NCBI GenBank assembly: GCA_964560875.1
Contig: CAZLMW010000057.1
Coordinates: 1 to 50,424, forward strand
DNA: 50,424 nt
Reading direction: 5' to 3'
Source: CAZLMW01 sp964560875
Lineage (GTDB): Bacteria; Myxococcota_A; UBA9042
Shown: positions 9,482 through 21,702 of the stretch, one piece after another
Numbering within the stretch: position 1 is the first letter of the stretch
Layout: every line of letters starts with the position of its first letter
Translations under genes and position numbers: made by a program
Notes under the pieces: generated by a model
Databases searched by the model: none
What the model was told of the DNA's origin: nothing
The model's input: the letters and a program-made list of their open reading frames with translations, nothing else

Positions 9482-10165
9482 TCAATCGATCCCGAGCGAG
9501 GCGCGCTGGGCGGCCATGATGACGTCGATACCGGCCGCCGCGGAGTCGAGCAGGGCGTCCATCTGCTGGCGGCTGAAGACGCCCTGTTCCCCGGTACCCT
9601 GGACCTCGACGAAGTTGCCGTCGCGCATCACGACGTTCATGTCGACCTCGGCCCGCGAGTCATGCTTGTAGTCGAGGTCGCAGATGACGTTGCCGTCGAC
9701 CACGCCGACGCTGACGGCGCCGACCTGTCCTGCGAGGTAGTGGCTCGCCGGTTTTCCGCCCTCGCGCCGGCCAAGCTCGGTCAAGGCGTCGTGCAGCGCG
9801 ACCCAACCACCGCTGATGGCCGCCGTTCGCGTGCCGCCGTCGGCCTGCAGAACGTCGCAGTCGATCCAGATCGAGTACTCGCCCATCAGCTCCATGTTCA
9901 CGGCGGCGCGCAAGCTTCGCCCGATGAGCCGCTGGATCTCGACGCTGCGACCGTCTTTCTTCACGCCGGGGCGTCGCTTGCGGCTGTTGGTGCTGCCGGG
10001 AAGCATCCCGTACTCGGCCGTGACCCAGCCGCCTTTGCCTTCACGGAAGCGGGGCACGCTATCTTCGAGCGTGGCGGTGCAGAGCACACGCGTATCGCCA
10101 AAACTGGCGAGAACGGCGCCTGCGGGGTGCTTGATAAAGCCGCGTTCGAACGTGACGTTGCGCAT
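9482..10165 (-). CDS. rph: Ribonuclease PH (short N-terminus)
   Basis: 227 aa. RNase PH is a phosphate-dependent 3' exoribonuclease that trims tRNA 3' ends. Recognised from VTFERGFIKHPAGAVLASFGDTRVLCTATLE near the start (quoted in part), RSVEIQRLIGRSLRA, CDVLQADGGTRTAAISGG (active-site and phosphate region) and DLDYKHDSRAEVDMNVV. Family members are usually about 238 aa and begin about ten residues earlier with an Arg- and DGR-containing segment. Here the ATG overlaps the upstream stop as TGATG, so that segment is missing. Upstream in-frame codons read RRGPRTRL, only loosely like it, and a TTG sits directly before the ATG. Either translation begins further upstream inside the permease gene or the protein is truly short. 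Confidence 0.92.
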   Translation of the reverse strand: MRNVTFERGFIKHPAGAVLASFGDTRVLCTATLEDSVPRFREGKGGWVTAEYGMLPGSTNSRKRRPGVKKDGRSVEIQRLIGRSLRAAVNMELMGEYSIWIDCDVLQADGGTRTAAISGGWVALHDALTELGRREGGKPASHYLAGQVGAVSVGVVDGNVICDLDYKHDSRAEVDMNVVMRDGNFVEVQGTGEQGVFSRQQMDALLDSAAAGIDVIMAAQRASLGID

Positions 10166-11202
10166 CAATCTGGTCCTTGGCCCGCGTCTGGCGCTGGGCT
10201 TGCAAAGCGTCCCGCCATCGCCTCGGCGACCGGGCGCGTGTAGTCGAGGTTGGACATGAGAATCTTGGCGACTGCTGTCATCGGGGCAGCCAACAGCATG
10301 CCGGCGATGCCCCATAACATGCCCCAGAGGATCAAGGCCAGCAGCACGGTCACGGGGTGTAGATCGAGGCTGTCGCCGAGCAGCTTGGGCTCGATGACGT
10401 TGCCAATGACCATCTGCACGGTGCCTGGTAACACCATGGCAAGCGTAAACGTCGTCCAGGTGAAGTCCGGGCTCACCACAACCAGCGGAATGGGCAGCAG
10501 CGTAGCGATCACGCTGCCGACGCTCGGGATGAAGTTGAGCACGAACGCCAGCACGCCAAAGACCATCGCGAGGTCGACGCCGATGATCCACAAGATGACG
10601 CCCACGAGGCCGCCGGTGGCAGCGGAGAGCAGGATCTTCAGGTTCACGTAGCGCTTGATTTGACGGTCGCACTCGTCCCAGATGGGGCTGTCGATGTGTC
10701 CACGGCCCGCGCCCTCGAGCAGGTAGATAACGAACACAAGCACCAGGAAGGTGTTGGAGACCAGGTCCACCAGCGCGTTGGTGACCTTCACGACCCAGGA
10801 CCCGACGGGCAGCTTGCCAAGCTGGTATTCGAGCTCTTCGACGCCGAATTCGACGTCCCATCCGCGCAAGACAGTCGCGACCTGCGAGGCAAGCTCCTTG
10901 AGGTGCTCCTGGTACGACGCGGAGTTGCGAGCGAGCTGCTTGACGGAGCCGGACACCAACGCGCCGGTCGCAAACAGCAGTCCGCCGCCGATCGCAAGGG
11001 TCAGGATCAGGGCGAGCCAGCGGGGCAAGCGCGCCTTCTCGTCGAGCAGCTCCTGGATGGGCGCCAACATGTAGGCGAGCAGCAGGGCGAGCACGAACGG
11101 AATCATCACCGGCCGCAGCCAGAAAAGCGCGCCGCCGGTCGCCATGGCGGTCAGCGTGAGCAGGCAGATGGTCTGCAGACGTTGGTCCACGGTTGTTTGC
11201 AT
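10165..11202 (-). CDS. AI-2E family (PerM/TqsA-type) permease
   Basis: 345 aa integral membrane protein. It has about eight membrane segments arranged as in the family: two at the N-terminus (residues ~10-50), one near 60-85, a soluble region ~90-135, then a tight C-terminal group including LVSNTFLVLVFVIYLLEG, LSAATGGLVGVILWIIGVD and LLALILWGMLWGIAGMLLAAP. The motif FVLNFIPSVGSVIATLLPIPL is the conserved FIP...G signature. Family members export the autoinducer AI-2 or act as Na+/H+ antiporters; the substrate here cannot be told. It is the first gene of an operon with rph, the FadL-like gene and a lipoprotein. It is divergent from cinA with only 46 bp between the two starts. Confidence 0.88.
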   Translation of the reverse strand: MQTTVDQRLQTICLLTLTAMATGGALFWLRPVMIPFVLALLLAYMLAPIQELLDEKARLPRWLALILTLAIGGGLLFATGALVSGSVKQLARNSASYQEHLKELASQVATVLRGWDVEFGVEELEYQLGKLPVGSWVVKVTNALVDLVSNTFLVLVFVIYLLEGAGRGHIDSPIWDECDRQIKRYVNLKILLSAATGGLVGVILWIIGVDLAMVFGVLAFVLNFIPSVGSVIATLLPIPLVVVSPDFTWTTFTLAMVLPGTVQMVIGNVIEPKLLGDSLDLHPVTVLLALILWGMLWGIAGMLLAAPMTAVAKILMSNLDYTRPVAEAMAGRFASPAPDAGQGPD

Positions 11203-11248
11203 CGGCCGAGGGTAGGAGATCGCGGCTTGGTTGGTCTACGCTCCCGGC

Positions 11249-12481
11249 ATGGCCATAGCGTTCGTTGCCATCGGAGACGAGGTGCTGCGCGGGGAGACGC
11301 GCGAGGCCAACGGTCACGCCCTCGCGGAAGTGCTCGCCGGACGCGGGGTGCCGCTGTGCGAAATGCGGGTGATCGCCGACGACCACGATACCGTCATGGC
11401 GACAATGAGCGACCTGGCCTCGCGCGTGGCGCTGGTCATCACGAGCGGCGGCCTTGGCCCAACCGATGACGACGGCACCCGCAAGGCGATGGCCGATGTG
11501 GCCGGGACCGAATTGCAGATCGACGACGCGCTGGAAAACGGGATTCGAGCGCGCTACGAACGCCTCGGACGACGTTTTGTCGAGATCAACCTGCGGCAAG
11601 CGGAGATCCCGGCCGGCAGCGTGGCGCTGGCCAATCGTTACGGGACCGCGCCAGGCTTTGCGATCCAGGCCGGCGCGTCACACGTCGCCGCTTTTCCAGG
11701 CCCGCCGCGGGAGTTCGCGGGGATGCTCGCCGACCACCTCGACACGTTGCTCGACCTCGCCGGGATCGTAGCCGCGCCGGTCGACGAACGGTGCGTGCGG
11801 GTCTTTGGCATCACCGAGTCTGCGCTGCAAACCCGAATGCGCGAGCTGCCCGGGTACGACGCCGTGGCCGTTCGCTCGTTGCCGAGTTTTCCGGAGATCC
11901 GGCTGGAAGTCCGACCGTTGCGCGCCGACCGGGCCGATCGCGCCGATTTGTTCGTGCAACACCTCGTTGAAGCGCTGTCGTGGCGCATCTTCGCGGCGGA
12001 CAAACGCACAACCTACGCGCAAGCGCTCGTGGCGCTGCTGCAAGACCGCGACGCGACTTTGGCCATCGCCGAATCGTGCACCGGCGGACTGCTCGGGCAC
12101 CTGCTGACCGATGTCCCCGGCGTCAGCGCGACCTTGCTCGGCGACTTCGTCACGTACGCGAATTCAGCCAAGCAAGGGGTGCTGGGCGTCGACGAAACGA
12201 CATTGATCGAGCACGGCGCAGTGAGCGAACAGACGGCGCGCGAAATGGCCGAGGGCGCGCGGCGGGTGACCGGCGCTGATTATGCCGTCGCGACCACCGG
12301 AATCGCCGGACCGTCGGGCGGCTCCGATGACAAGCCCGTCGGGACGGTTTGCTTCGCGGTCTCCGGTCCTGGCGGAACGACGGCGCACACCAGGCTCTTC
12401 CCGGGCCTGGACAGGAGCAGGTTCAAGCGACTCGCCGCGTGGTCGGCAATGGCGCTGCTGCGTCGCCGACTGGCAGACTGA
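11249..12481 (+). CDS. cinA: CinA family protein (nicotinamide-nucleotide amidase / competence-damage protein)
   Basis: 410 aa with both usual domains. Residues 1 to ~165 form the MoCF/MoaB-like fold, with AFVAIGDEVLRGETREAN at the start and the loop TSGGLGPTDDDGTRKAMAD. The last ~155 residues are the CinA amidase domain, with ESCTGGLLGHLLTDVPGVS, GDFVTYANSAKQGVLGV and ATTGIAGPSGGSDDKPVGTV. Known members deamidate NMN to nicotinic acid mononucleotide and hydrolyse ADP-ribose in pyridine-nucleotide salvage. The length matches the full family. I chose ATG 11249 over a TTG at 11231 because it begins the conserved domain directly. It stands alone, divergent from the permease gene. Confidence 0.93.
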   Translation: MAIAFVAIGDEVLRGETREANGHALAEVLAGRGVPLCEMRVIADDHDTVMATMSDLASRVALVITSGGLGPTDDDGTRKAMADVAGTELQIDDALENGIRARYERLGRRFVEINLRQAEIPAGSVALANRYGTAPGFAIQAGASHVAAFPGPPREFAGMLADHLDTLLDLAGIVAAPVDERCVRVFGITESALQTRMRELPGYDAVAVRSLPSFPEIRLEVRPLRADRADRADLFVQHLVEALSWRIFAADKRTTYAQALVALLQDRDATLAIAESCTGGLLGHLLTDVPGVSATLLGDFVTYANSAKQGVLGVDETTLIEHGAVSEQTAREMAEGARRVTGADYAVATTGIAGPSGGSDDKPVGTVCFAVSGPGGTTAHTRLFPGLDRSRFKRLAAWSAMALLRRRLAD

Positions 12482-12615
12482 CCGCGAACAGCGGTGGAAA
12501 CTTCACGTGTCCCCGGAGAAACGTTCTCGACGTGCAGCGGCGCAGTCGTATCATGTTACCAGGCGCGTCCGTCGCCCACCGGTCTGGCACAGCGGCGACC
12601 GACGCAGCTCCGCTC

Positions 12616-14268
12616 ATGATACGCAACCGACGCCAACATCGCCGCGACGAGATCCGAGACTTGGTGCAGTGCCGCCGCGAAGGCGCCGTGTTTGAGGGCG
12701 TCATCGGCAATATCAGCGCGGGTGGCGCGTTCTTCGTGGGCTATCGGGCGCCCGAGCCGGGGGAATTCCTCGAGGTCCTGTTCGCGAACAAGCGCTCCTC
12801 ACCGATCGAGATCCTCGCACAAGTGGTCCACGTCGTGCCGCCGATGCGTGACCGCGACGCGGGCTATGGAGTCCGCTGGGTCGAAGCCGTGTGCGATGGC
12901 GGTGCCAAACCGCTGCGGAAATTCCTGCGCCGCCGATTCGACATCCGGGACGCGCTGGCGGTGGTTGCACGACGTGGAGGCCCTGCCTCTTTTGCCTTCC
13001 CCGAACCTGTCACCGTTGACCCGACCAGCTTCGATGAACGCGTCGACCGGACCGTTGCCGCCCAGTCCGAACAGATGATGCGCGTCGTCCAGCTCGTCCG
13101 ATCCGGTGTCTCGTTGGACCGGGCGACCAAGCAGGCGTTCGTCGACGAACCCGACCCGTCTGCAGTTGAGCACTTCCATGAGAAGTCGACGGCAGTAGTC
13201 CGAGATGACCAGCGAGGTGCAATGACACCGCGACGGTCGACCCGGTTCCGGCCGGCAAGCGGACCGCAGGCGGCGGTTGAGCGCGGTTTCGTCGGAGCGG
13301 GCCGAGTCGACGGAGCCCCGCGGACGATGCCCGCGATGAGCCCGCTGATGCCGGTCGGAGCGTCTCCGCGGAACGTGGAGCGACCAGCTCACCGGTTCGA
13401 CGAGGCCAGGACCGCCCAGGTTCGCCAACACCCACCGCCTGCGCCGGGCGAGCACAATGCGACAGCGAAGGCACCCAGACCTGCACATCAGCCATCGCGC
13501 GCCGAAGACTCTGACGTGCCCTTTGGTGCGCCCCTCGCAACAGAGGCTATCGCCGAACTCCCGACGATGACGGCCCGCCGCGACCAGGCCTTGGTGCCTC
13601 CCCCATCGCCGGAAAACCCGCGGGATTCCCGTCGCAACCGCAGGCGCCGGATCCGGCCTCCGCGGGCAGCGCCACAAGCTCCCGCGCCGCCCACGCCGCC
13701 CCGTGCGGCCCGTGCAACCGACACGCCGAGCGTCCGCGATCAGCTCAAAAGACTCGCGCGCGGCCTCATCGACGTGACCGAATCGCACCCTGAGTTGGAC
13801 CTGGACGACGTCCTTGATGAGACGGTTCGCACGCGAAAGCGCGTCCAGCGTCCATCCACTCCTGCGCCATCAGCACCCAACGCCCGCTTGTCACGCGAAG
13901 AGCTGGTCAGGGCGTCGACCAGCGACCTCATTCGCCGCCAAGTCGCAGATGCTCAGACCCACCAGGTTCGCCACGATGGTGACGTTGCCGGGGCTCGCGA
14001 GAAGAAGGCTGCACGGCGACCGAACGCCAAGTTGGGCGCCCGCGATCAGTTCGAAGTGCCGTTGGATCCCGAGACGCAGCGCCAATCTGTGGAAGACCTC
14101 CTGGCCTCAGCGGATCGCCTGTTCGTTCGACGGCCCACCGAGCACAAGCCGCTGCCCGAGGATCTCGAAGAGGCGCGCCGCAAGGGCCTGATCGAAGGCA
14201 CGCAGACCCTTGGATCGAGCGCCGATCAGCTGCGCGACGACATCACGAAGCGGCGCGGAAACGGCTGA
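12616..14268 (+). CDS. PilZ-domain protein with long disordered tail
   Basis: About 550 aa. Residues 1 to ~105 form a PilZ domain: the N-terminal Arg cluster NRRQHRRDE, the NISAGGAFF motif (family N/DxSxxG), and a final GYGVRWVEA strand. PilZ domains bind cyclic di-GMP through these Arg and Asn/Ser residues. The rest is low complexity, rich in Pro, Arg and Ala (~residues 200-400), followed by a more ordered acidic-basic C-terminus (DQLKRLARGLIDVTESHPELDLDDVL). The start is uncertain: ATG 12616 begins the domain, ATG 12553 would add 21 residues, and neither has a clear ribosome site. It lies 134 bp after cinA on the same strand and converges on the M20 peptidase. Likely a c-di-GMP effector of motility or envelope functions; the partner is unknown. 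Confidence 0.8.
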   Translation: MIRNRRQHRRDEIRDLVQCRREGAVFEGVIGNISAGGAFFVGYRAPEPGEFLEVLFANKRSSPIEILAQVVHVVPPMRDRDAGYGVRWVEAVCDGGAKPLRKFLRRRFDIRDALAVVARRGGPASFAFPEPVTVDPTSFDERVDRTVAAQSEQMMRVVQLVRSGVSLDRATKQAFVDEPDPSAVEHFHEKSTAVVRDDQRGAMTPRRSTRFRPASGPQAAVERGFVGAGRVDGAPRTMPAMSPLMPVGASPRNVERPAHRFDEARTAQVRQHPPPAPGEHNATAKAPRPAHQPSRAEDSDVPFGAPLATEAIAELPTMTARRDQALVPPPSPENPRDSRRNRRRRIRPPRAAPQAPAPPTPPRAARATDTPSVRDQLKRLARGLIDVTESHPELDLDDVLDETVRTRKRVQRPSTPAPSAPNARLSREELVRASTSDLIRRQVADAQTHQVRHDGDVAGAREKKAARRPNAKLGARDQFEVPLDPETQRQSVEDLLASADRLFVRRPTEHKPLPEDLEEARRKGLIEGTQTLGSSADQLRDDITKRRGNG

Positions 14269-14303
14269 TTGGCACGTCGGTTTGAGCGGCGATCTTCGTC
14301 GGA

Positions 14304-15713
14304 TCAATCGGCCTTTCGAACCAATTCGGTGCCGAGCGCGGCCAGCTCATCGAGCAAATAAACGTTGGCGACGATCGCCTTCTCGAACACGCCCAGGTGC
14401 ATCGATTCGTTCGGCCCGTGCGCGGTCGTCTTGGGATCCATGACGCCGTTGAGAATGAGCGGCAAGTCGCCGAATCGACGTCCGAATAGCGCAACGAAGG
14501 GGATCGAGCCGCCGACGCCGATGCGCGCGAGCGGATGACCCCACGCTTTTTGGTACGCCCGGTCGGCGGCCGGGAACGCGGGGCCCTTGGGCTCGTACAG
14601 CCACCCTTCGCCGAAATCATGCACCTGGTCGACGGTGACCTTGACTCCCCCAGGGGGATCCACCGTGAGCGCTGCTTTGAGGGCGGCGAACATCTCGACT
14701 GCCGTCTGATCGGGGGCGAGACGCACCGAGAGCTTCGCGGACGCGGCTTTGCGAACGGCGTTCTTCTCTTTGCCCGGCGCGGGCAGCGTCGTCGACAACA
14801 CCGTCATGGCCGGTTGGCGCCACATCCAAATCGGCGCGGGAACATCGCGCAGGGGGAGCGGGCGGACGCCGTCGATCATGTGCGATCCGTCGGCGATCAC
14901 GTCGGCCGAAATCGGCACCTTGTGGGCCATCTCGAGCGCGGACTCGGGGATCTCACGACGCCCCACTTTGAGCCGTCCGTCGTCATCGACGAGTCGCGCG
15001 ATCAGCTGACACAATGCGATGCACGGATCGGGGACAACGCCGCCCCACAACCCGGAATGACCGTCGGCATGCAGCGCTTGGCAGGTGACCTCGATCTCGA
15101 TGAGCCCCCGCAACGAGACGGTGAGCCCGGGGACCTCGGTCGACGGGTTTTCGCAGTCGGTCAGGACCATGGCGTCCGCGTCGAAAGCCGCCGGATACAA
15201 GTCCATGAACTGTTCGAGACAGGGCGATCCGATCTCTTCTTCGCCTTCGATGATCAGCTTCACGTTGCAGGGCAGCGAGCCCGTGATCTTCATCCACGAC
15301 GTGAGCGCGACGAGGTGCGAAACCCAGCCGCCCATGTCGTCGGCGGCGCCGCGCGCATAGAGACGCTCGCCCTTGATGACGGGTTCATGTGGCGGTGTGT
15401 GCCAGTTTTCGATCTCGACGGGCTGCAGGTCGAGGTGGCCGTAGATGAGGACGGTCGGTTTGTCGGGCCCGGCGTGGAGCCATTCGGCGGCGACGAGGGG
15501 CAGGGCACCCGGCGCGTCCAGGACCCGGCTGCGGTCGAACCCGGCTGCTTCGAGGTCGTCGCGCACGATGTCGCACAGCTTGCGGACATCGGCGGCGTGC
15601 TCGGGCAAACAGGAGATAGCGGGGACGCGAAGGTACTGGCACAGTTGCGCGACCGCCTCATCCATTCGAGAACGGGCGTCGGCGGCGACAGCATCGACCT
15701 GCGGATGGGGCAT
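14304..15713 (-). CDS. M20-family dipeptidase/carboxypeptidase
   Basis: 469 aa cytosolic zinc peptidase of the M20 family, closest in style to the nonspecific dipeptidases (carnosinase-like branch). The di-zinc site is intact: GHLDLQP (H93, D95), GAADDMGG (bridging D125), EGEEEIGS (catalytic E159, zinc E160), TDCENP (D186), and the late TTAHGPNE His. The dimerisation/lid domain lies between about residues 205 and 330 and includes HADGHSGLWGG. The start at 15713 has GAGGT about 4 bases upstream. It is transcribed away from the lipoprotein gene at 15755; the 41 bp between the starts must hold both promoters. Confidence 0.92.
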   Translation of the reverse strand: MPHPQVDAVAADARSRMDEAVAQLCQYLRVPAISCLPEHAADVRKLCDIVRDDLEAAGFDRSRVLDAPGALPLVAAEWLHAGPDKPTVLIYGHLDLQPVEIENWHTPPHEPVIKGERLYARGAADDMGGWVSHLVALTSWMKITGSLPCNVKLIIEGEEEIGSPCLEQFMDLYPAAFDADAMVLTDCENPSTEVPGLTVSLRGLIEIEVTCQALHADGHSGLWGGVVPDPCIALCQLIARLVDDDGRLKVGRREIPESALEMAHKVPISADVIADGSHMIDGVRPLPLRDVPAPIWMWRQPAMTVLSTTLPAPGKEKNAVRKAASAKLSVRLAPDQTAVEMFAALKAALTVDPPGGVKVTVDQVHDFGEGWLYEPKGPAFPAADRAYQKAWGHPLARIGVGGSIPFVALFGRRFGDLPLILNGVMDPKTTAHGPNESMHLGVFEKAIVANVYLLDELAALGTELVRKAD

Positions 15714-15754
15714 GGGACCTCGGCTGGTTCAGGCTCGGCTACGGAGACAACCGC

Positions 15755-16903
15755 ATGACCGAAACGAAAGAGTGGTGCCGGATGGTAGGGTCGCGGACCG
15801 CGATTTTCCAGCGCGACGTCCGGCGAGCGATGTTGGGCATGACGCTCGGTTTGGCAACGCTCACAGCGGCGGCCGGCTGCAGCGATCCGGCGGGGGCAAC
15901 AACCGGGCTGGGCGGATCCGGCGACACAATCACGGTTGTCGACGCCAGCGGCGACGGCTCGGGCGGATCGCACGATGTGGGCGCCGGAAGTGACGCGGCG
16001 ACGGGCGCGGATAGCGGTGCGCAAGTGAACGACACGGCCGCACTGAACGACGCTGGCGCGACGGCGGACGCGACGACCGGATCGGGCGGCACGGACACGG
16101 CGACCGGCATGGATAGCGCGACGGGGATCGATGCCGGCGGCGTTCAAGACACGGGCGCGATCGGGCCAGACATCACCCAGGTCGGCCCGCAGGGTGTCGG
16201 AACGCTCTATGCACACACATCGAGCACGCTGTGGAAGCTCAACCTCGGCACGCTCACCTTCGGAAAGGTCGGCAAATTCTCCTTCAACAAGAGCTTCGGA
16301 TCGGTCACCGACATCGCCCTGGACAAGAACGGCGTGCTCTACGCCATCACCTTCAATGACGTCTTCGTTTGCAGCGAGATCACGGCCAAGTGCACCTGGC
16401 TGGCCAAGCTCCCACAGAGCTTCAACGGCCTGACTTTCGTGCCGCTCGGGACCGTCGACAAGAACGACGAGGCGCTGATCGGCATCGCCAACAGCGGCAC
16501 GTGGAACCACATCAAGGTCAACGCCGGCAAGGCGACAATCAAGAAGCTGGGAAGCTATGGCGGCGGCTGGCAGAGCTCGGGCGACGCGTTCTCCGTCGAA
16601 GGAATCGGCACCTTCGCAACAGTCAACAAGGGCGGCTTCTCGACCGGCGGCGACAGCCTCGTGAAGGTCGATCCCAAGACCGGCAAAATCCTCAAGGTGA
16701 TCGGGTCGACAAACGCCAAGTCGCTGTGGGGGTTCGCCTGGTGGGGCGGCGTTTTCTACGGCTTTTCGAGCTCGGGAGTCGTCTACGCGATCAACGAGAA
16801 GACCGGAAAAGCCAAGCCGGTCAGCGGCATGAAAGTCCCCAAGGGCCAGTCCTGGTGGGGCGCCGGGGTCAGCACACGAGCCGCCGGAATCCTGCAGGGG
16901 TAG
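15755..16903 (+). CDS. Lipoprotein with beta-propeller-like domain
   Basis: 382 aa. The ATG at 15755 has GGAG 8 bases upstream. The signal has a long n-region and a lipobox TAAAGC at Cys42; an in-frame ATG at 15830 would give a shorter signal. Residues 43-150 are a Gly/Asp/Ser/Thr/Ala linker with no fold. Residues ~150-380 contain repeated short strands of the type VGTLYAHTSSTLWKLNLGT, VTDIALDKNGVLYAIT and GVVYAINEKTGK, which resemble blades of a WD40/SMP-30-type propeller. No catalytic motif was recognised. It ends 65 bp before dnaE2. The linker is of the same kind as in several other lipoproteins here, suggesting display away from the membrane. Confidence 0.8.
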   Translation: MTETKEWCRMVGSRTAIFQRDVRRAMLGMTLGLATLTAAAGCSDPAGATTGLGGSGDTITVVDASGDGSGGSHDVGAGSDAATGADSGAQVNDTAALNDAGATADATTGSGGTDTATGMDSATGIDAGGVQDTGAIGPDITQVGPQGVGTLYAHTSSTLWKLNLGTLTFGKVGKFSFNKSFGSVTDIALDKNGVLYAITFNDVFVCSEITAKCTWLAKLPQSFNGLTFVPLGTVDKNDEALIGIANSGTWNHIKVNAGKATIKKLGSYGGGWQSSGDAFSVEGIGTFATVNKGGFSTGGDSLVKVDPKTGKILKVIGSTNAKSLWGFAWWGGVFYGFSSSGVVYAINEKTGKAKPVSGMKVPKGQSWWGAGVSTRAAGILQG

Positions 16904-16938
16904 TAGCCATTCGCCTGACTGGAACGGCATGCATAGTT

Positions 16939-16958
16939 TATAAGACAATTGTCTGATA
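16939..16958 (+). promoter_or_regulatory. Palindromic operator and promoter of dnaE2
   Basis: A perfect 12-bp palindrome, AGACAATTGTCT, lies at 16943-16954. It extends to 20 bp (TAT...ATA) with 9 of 10 pairs matching. It overlaps possible -10 boxes (TTATAA at 16938-16943 and TATACT at 16957-16962) and ends 10 bp before the dnaE2 ATG. This is the geometry of a repressor site. dnaE2 genes are normally SOS-induced, so a LexA-type repressor is the natural guess. The motif does not match the Myxococcus, Bdellovibrio or E. coli LexA boxes as I know them. Confidence 0.6.
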
Positions 16959-16968
16959 TACTGGCGGC

Positions 16969-20172
<3,204 letters not shown>

Positions 20173-20214
20173 TGAAAATCGGAAATGCCCAGGCAGATGC
20201 TGTAGCTTGGCCCC

Positions 20215-21702
20215 ATGTTCCGCGCCCTCGCCACAATCGCCGTCTCTTGCCTACTCAGCCTTTCGTTCGCCGCGTGCAGCGACGATGCGGAAAACGTGGG
20301 CACCTCCGACGCGGGCCTCGCCGAAGACGCGAATTCAAACGCAGACGCCACCGAACCCGACGCCACCCGCGCAAACGACGCGGGATCAACCGCTGGCAAA
20401 TCCGACCGCTTCGTGATGAGCTTTGGCGGAAAAGGCAACGACGAGGGGCAGGCCATCGCCGTGATGCCCGACGGAACGCTCGCGGTCGCCGGATACACCG
20501 AAAGCGCAGGGCAGGGCGACTGGGACGGGCTACTCGTTTCGATGACGTCGTGCGGCAAGGTTCGCTGGGCCAGGACGTACGGCGGCGCCAAGAAGGACGA
20601 GATCACCGGCATCGCCGTTTCACCCGACGGCGGGATCGCGATGGTCGGGACGACCGGCAGCTTCAAGGGGGCCAACGAAGCATGGCTGGTCAAGACCGAT
20701 AAGGACGGAAAGCTGCAGTGGTCCAAGACCTTCGGCGGCAACGGCTATGACGCCGGTTTGGCCATCGGGGCGCTTGCAGATGGCTACATCGTCGTCGCCG
20801 ACACCTACAACTTCGGCCCCGGCACCCCCGACAACCACAACATGATGGTCGTGCGTACCGACGCCACAGGCGCCATGCAGTGGGAAAAGACGTTTGGTGG
20901 CGCGCTCGAGGGTGACGCGGGTTTCGTGGTCCTGCCGTTGCCTGACAAGACGACAAAGACGGCCGTCATCATGCTCGGCGGAGCGACCGAGAGTTACTCG
21001 CAGGGGCACGACGACGTGTGGCTTACGCGGCTGCTCGACGGCGGTGACGTCGCCTGGTCCAAGGCGTACGGAGGCCCGCAAGATGACGAGCTGCGCGGCC
21101 TGATCCAAACCGACGACGGCGGCTTCATGATGACCGGCTTCACGCGCGGGTTCGCCGCCGCCAAGACCGACACGTTCCTGCTCAGGACCGACGCGAAAGG
21201 CAAGTTGCAGTGGTTTCATCACTACGGGGGCAAGGAACGCGAGCGCGGTTACGCGGTCTTCGAGGTCGCCGGCGGATTCCTCGTCGCCGGACACACCAGC
21301 AGTTTCGGGTTCGGCTTCGAAGACGGCTACCTCATGAAAGCAGACACGACCGGCAAATTGCTGTGGTGGCACAACCTCGGGGGCAAATCCGGCGAACAGA
21401 TCCTCGCGGCGCGCAAGATGGGCGAGGGGGTCGTGATGACCGGTCGCAGCAGCAGCTTCACCGCCGACAAGGCCCGCGAGCTGTTCGTCATGCGCGCTGA
21501 CAAGGCCGGAAACACGGGCTGTGGCATCCAGGTCATGAATCTCGAGGACGTGAAGAACGCCCCGGCGACGCCGACAACCGAGGACGTCGTTGCCCAGACC
21601 GCGACCGGTGTGACCGAAAAATCGCCGAAAACCGTCTCAGAGGTGGTGTCTGATGTCACCACTTGGATGAAAACGCCCTGCAGCAGTGGTGTTTGCGAGT
21701 GA
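20215..21702 (+). CDS. Lipoprotein with repeated beta-propeller-like blades
   Basis: 495 aa. Signal with lipobox SFAAC at Cys21, then an Asp/Ala/Asn-rich linker to about residue 60. Residues ~65-440 hold about seven repeats of roughly 50 residues. Each has a FGG or YGG turn, a DD or DE pair and a GYT, GTT or GFT strand, for example WARTYGGAKKDEITGIAV, WSKTFGGNGYDAGLAIG and WFHHYGGKERERGYAVF. This is the pattern of SBBP/delta-60-like beta-propellers of secreted bacterial proteins. A C-terminal tail has a Cys pair (PCSSGVC). The function is unknown; binding or scaffold is most likely. It starts 42 bp after dnaE2, but its envelope role makes co-function with dnaE2 unlikely. Confidence 0.82.
   Translation: MFRALATIAVSCLLSLSFAACSDDAENVGTSDAGLAEDANSNADATEPDATRANDAGSTAGKSDRFVMSFGGKGNDEGQAIAVMPDGTLAVAGYTESAGQGDWDGLLVSMTSCGKVRWARTYGGAKKDEITGIAVSPDGGIAMVGTTGSFKGANEAWLVKTDKDGKLQWSKTFGGNGYDAGLAIGALADGYIVVADTYNFGPGTPDNHNMMVVRTDATGAMQWEKTFGGALEGDAGFVVLPLPDKTTKTAVIMLGGATESYSQGHDDVWLTRLLDGGDVAWSKAYGGPQDDELRGLIQTDDGGFMMTGFTRGFAAAKTDTFLLRTDAKGKLQWFHHYGGKERERGYAVFEVAGGFLVAGHTSSFGFGFEDGYLMKADTTGKLLWWHNLGGKSGEQILAARKMGEGVVMTGRSSSFTADKARELFVMRADKAGNTGCGIQVMNLEDVKNAPATPTTEDVVAQTATGVTEKSPKTVSEVVSDVTTWMKTPCSSGVCE

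Noticed and set aside
12485..12500. ACCGC-GAACA-GCGGT hairpin after cinA as a terminator
   Set aside because: Only a 5-bp stem and no T-tract follows.
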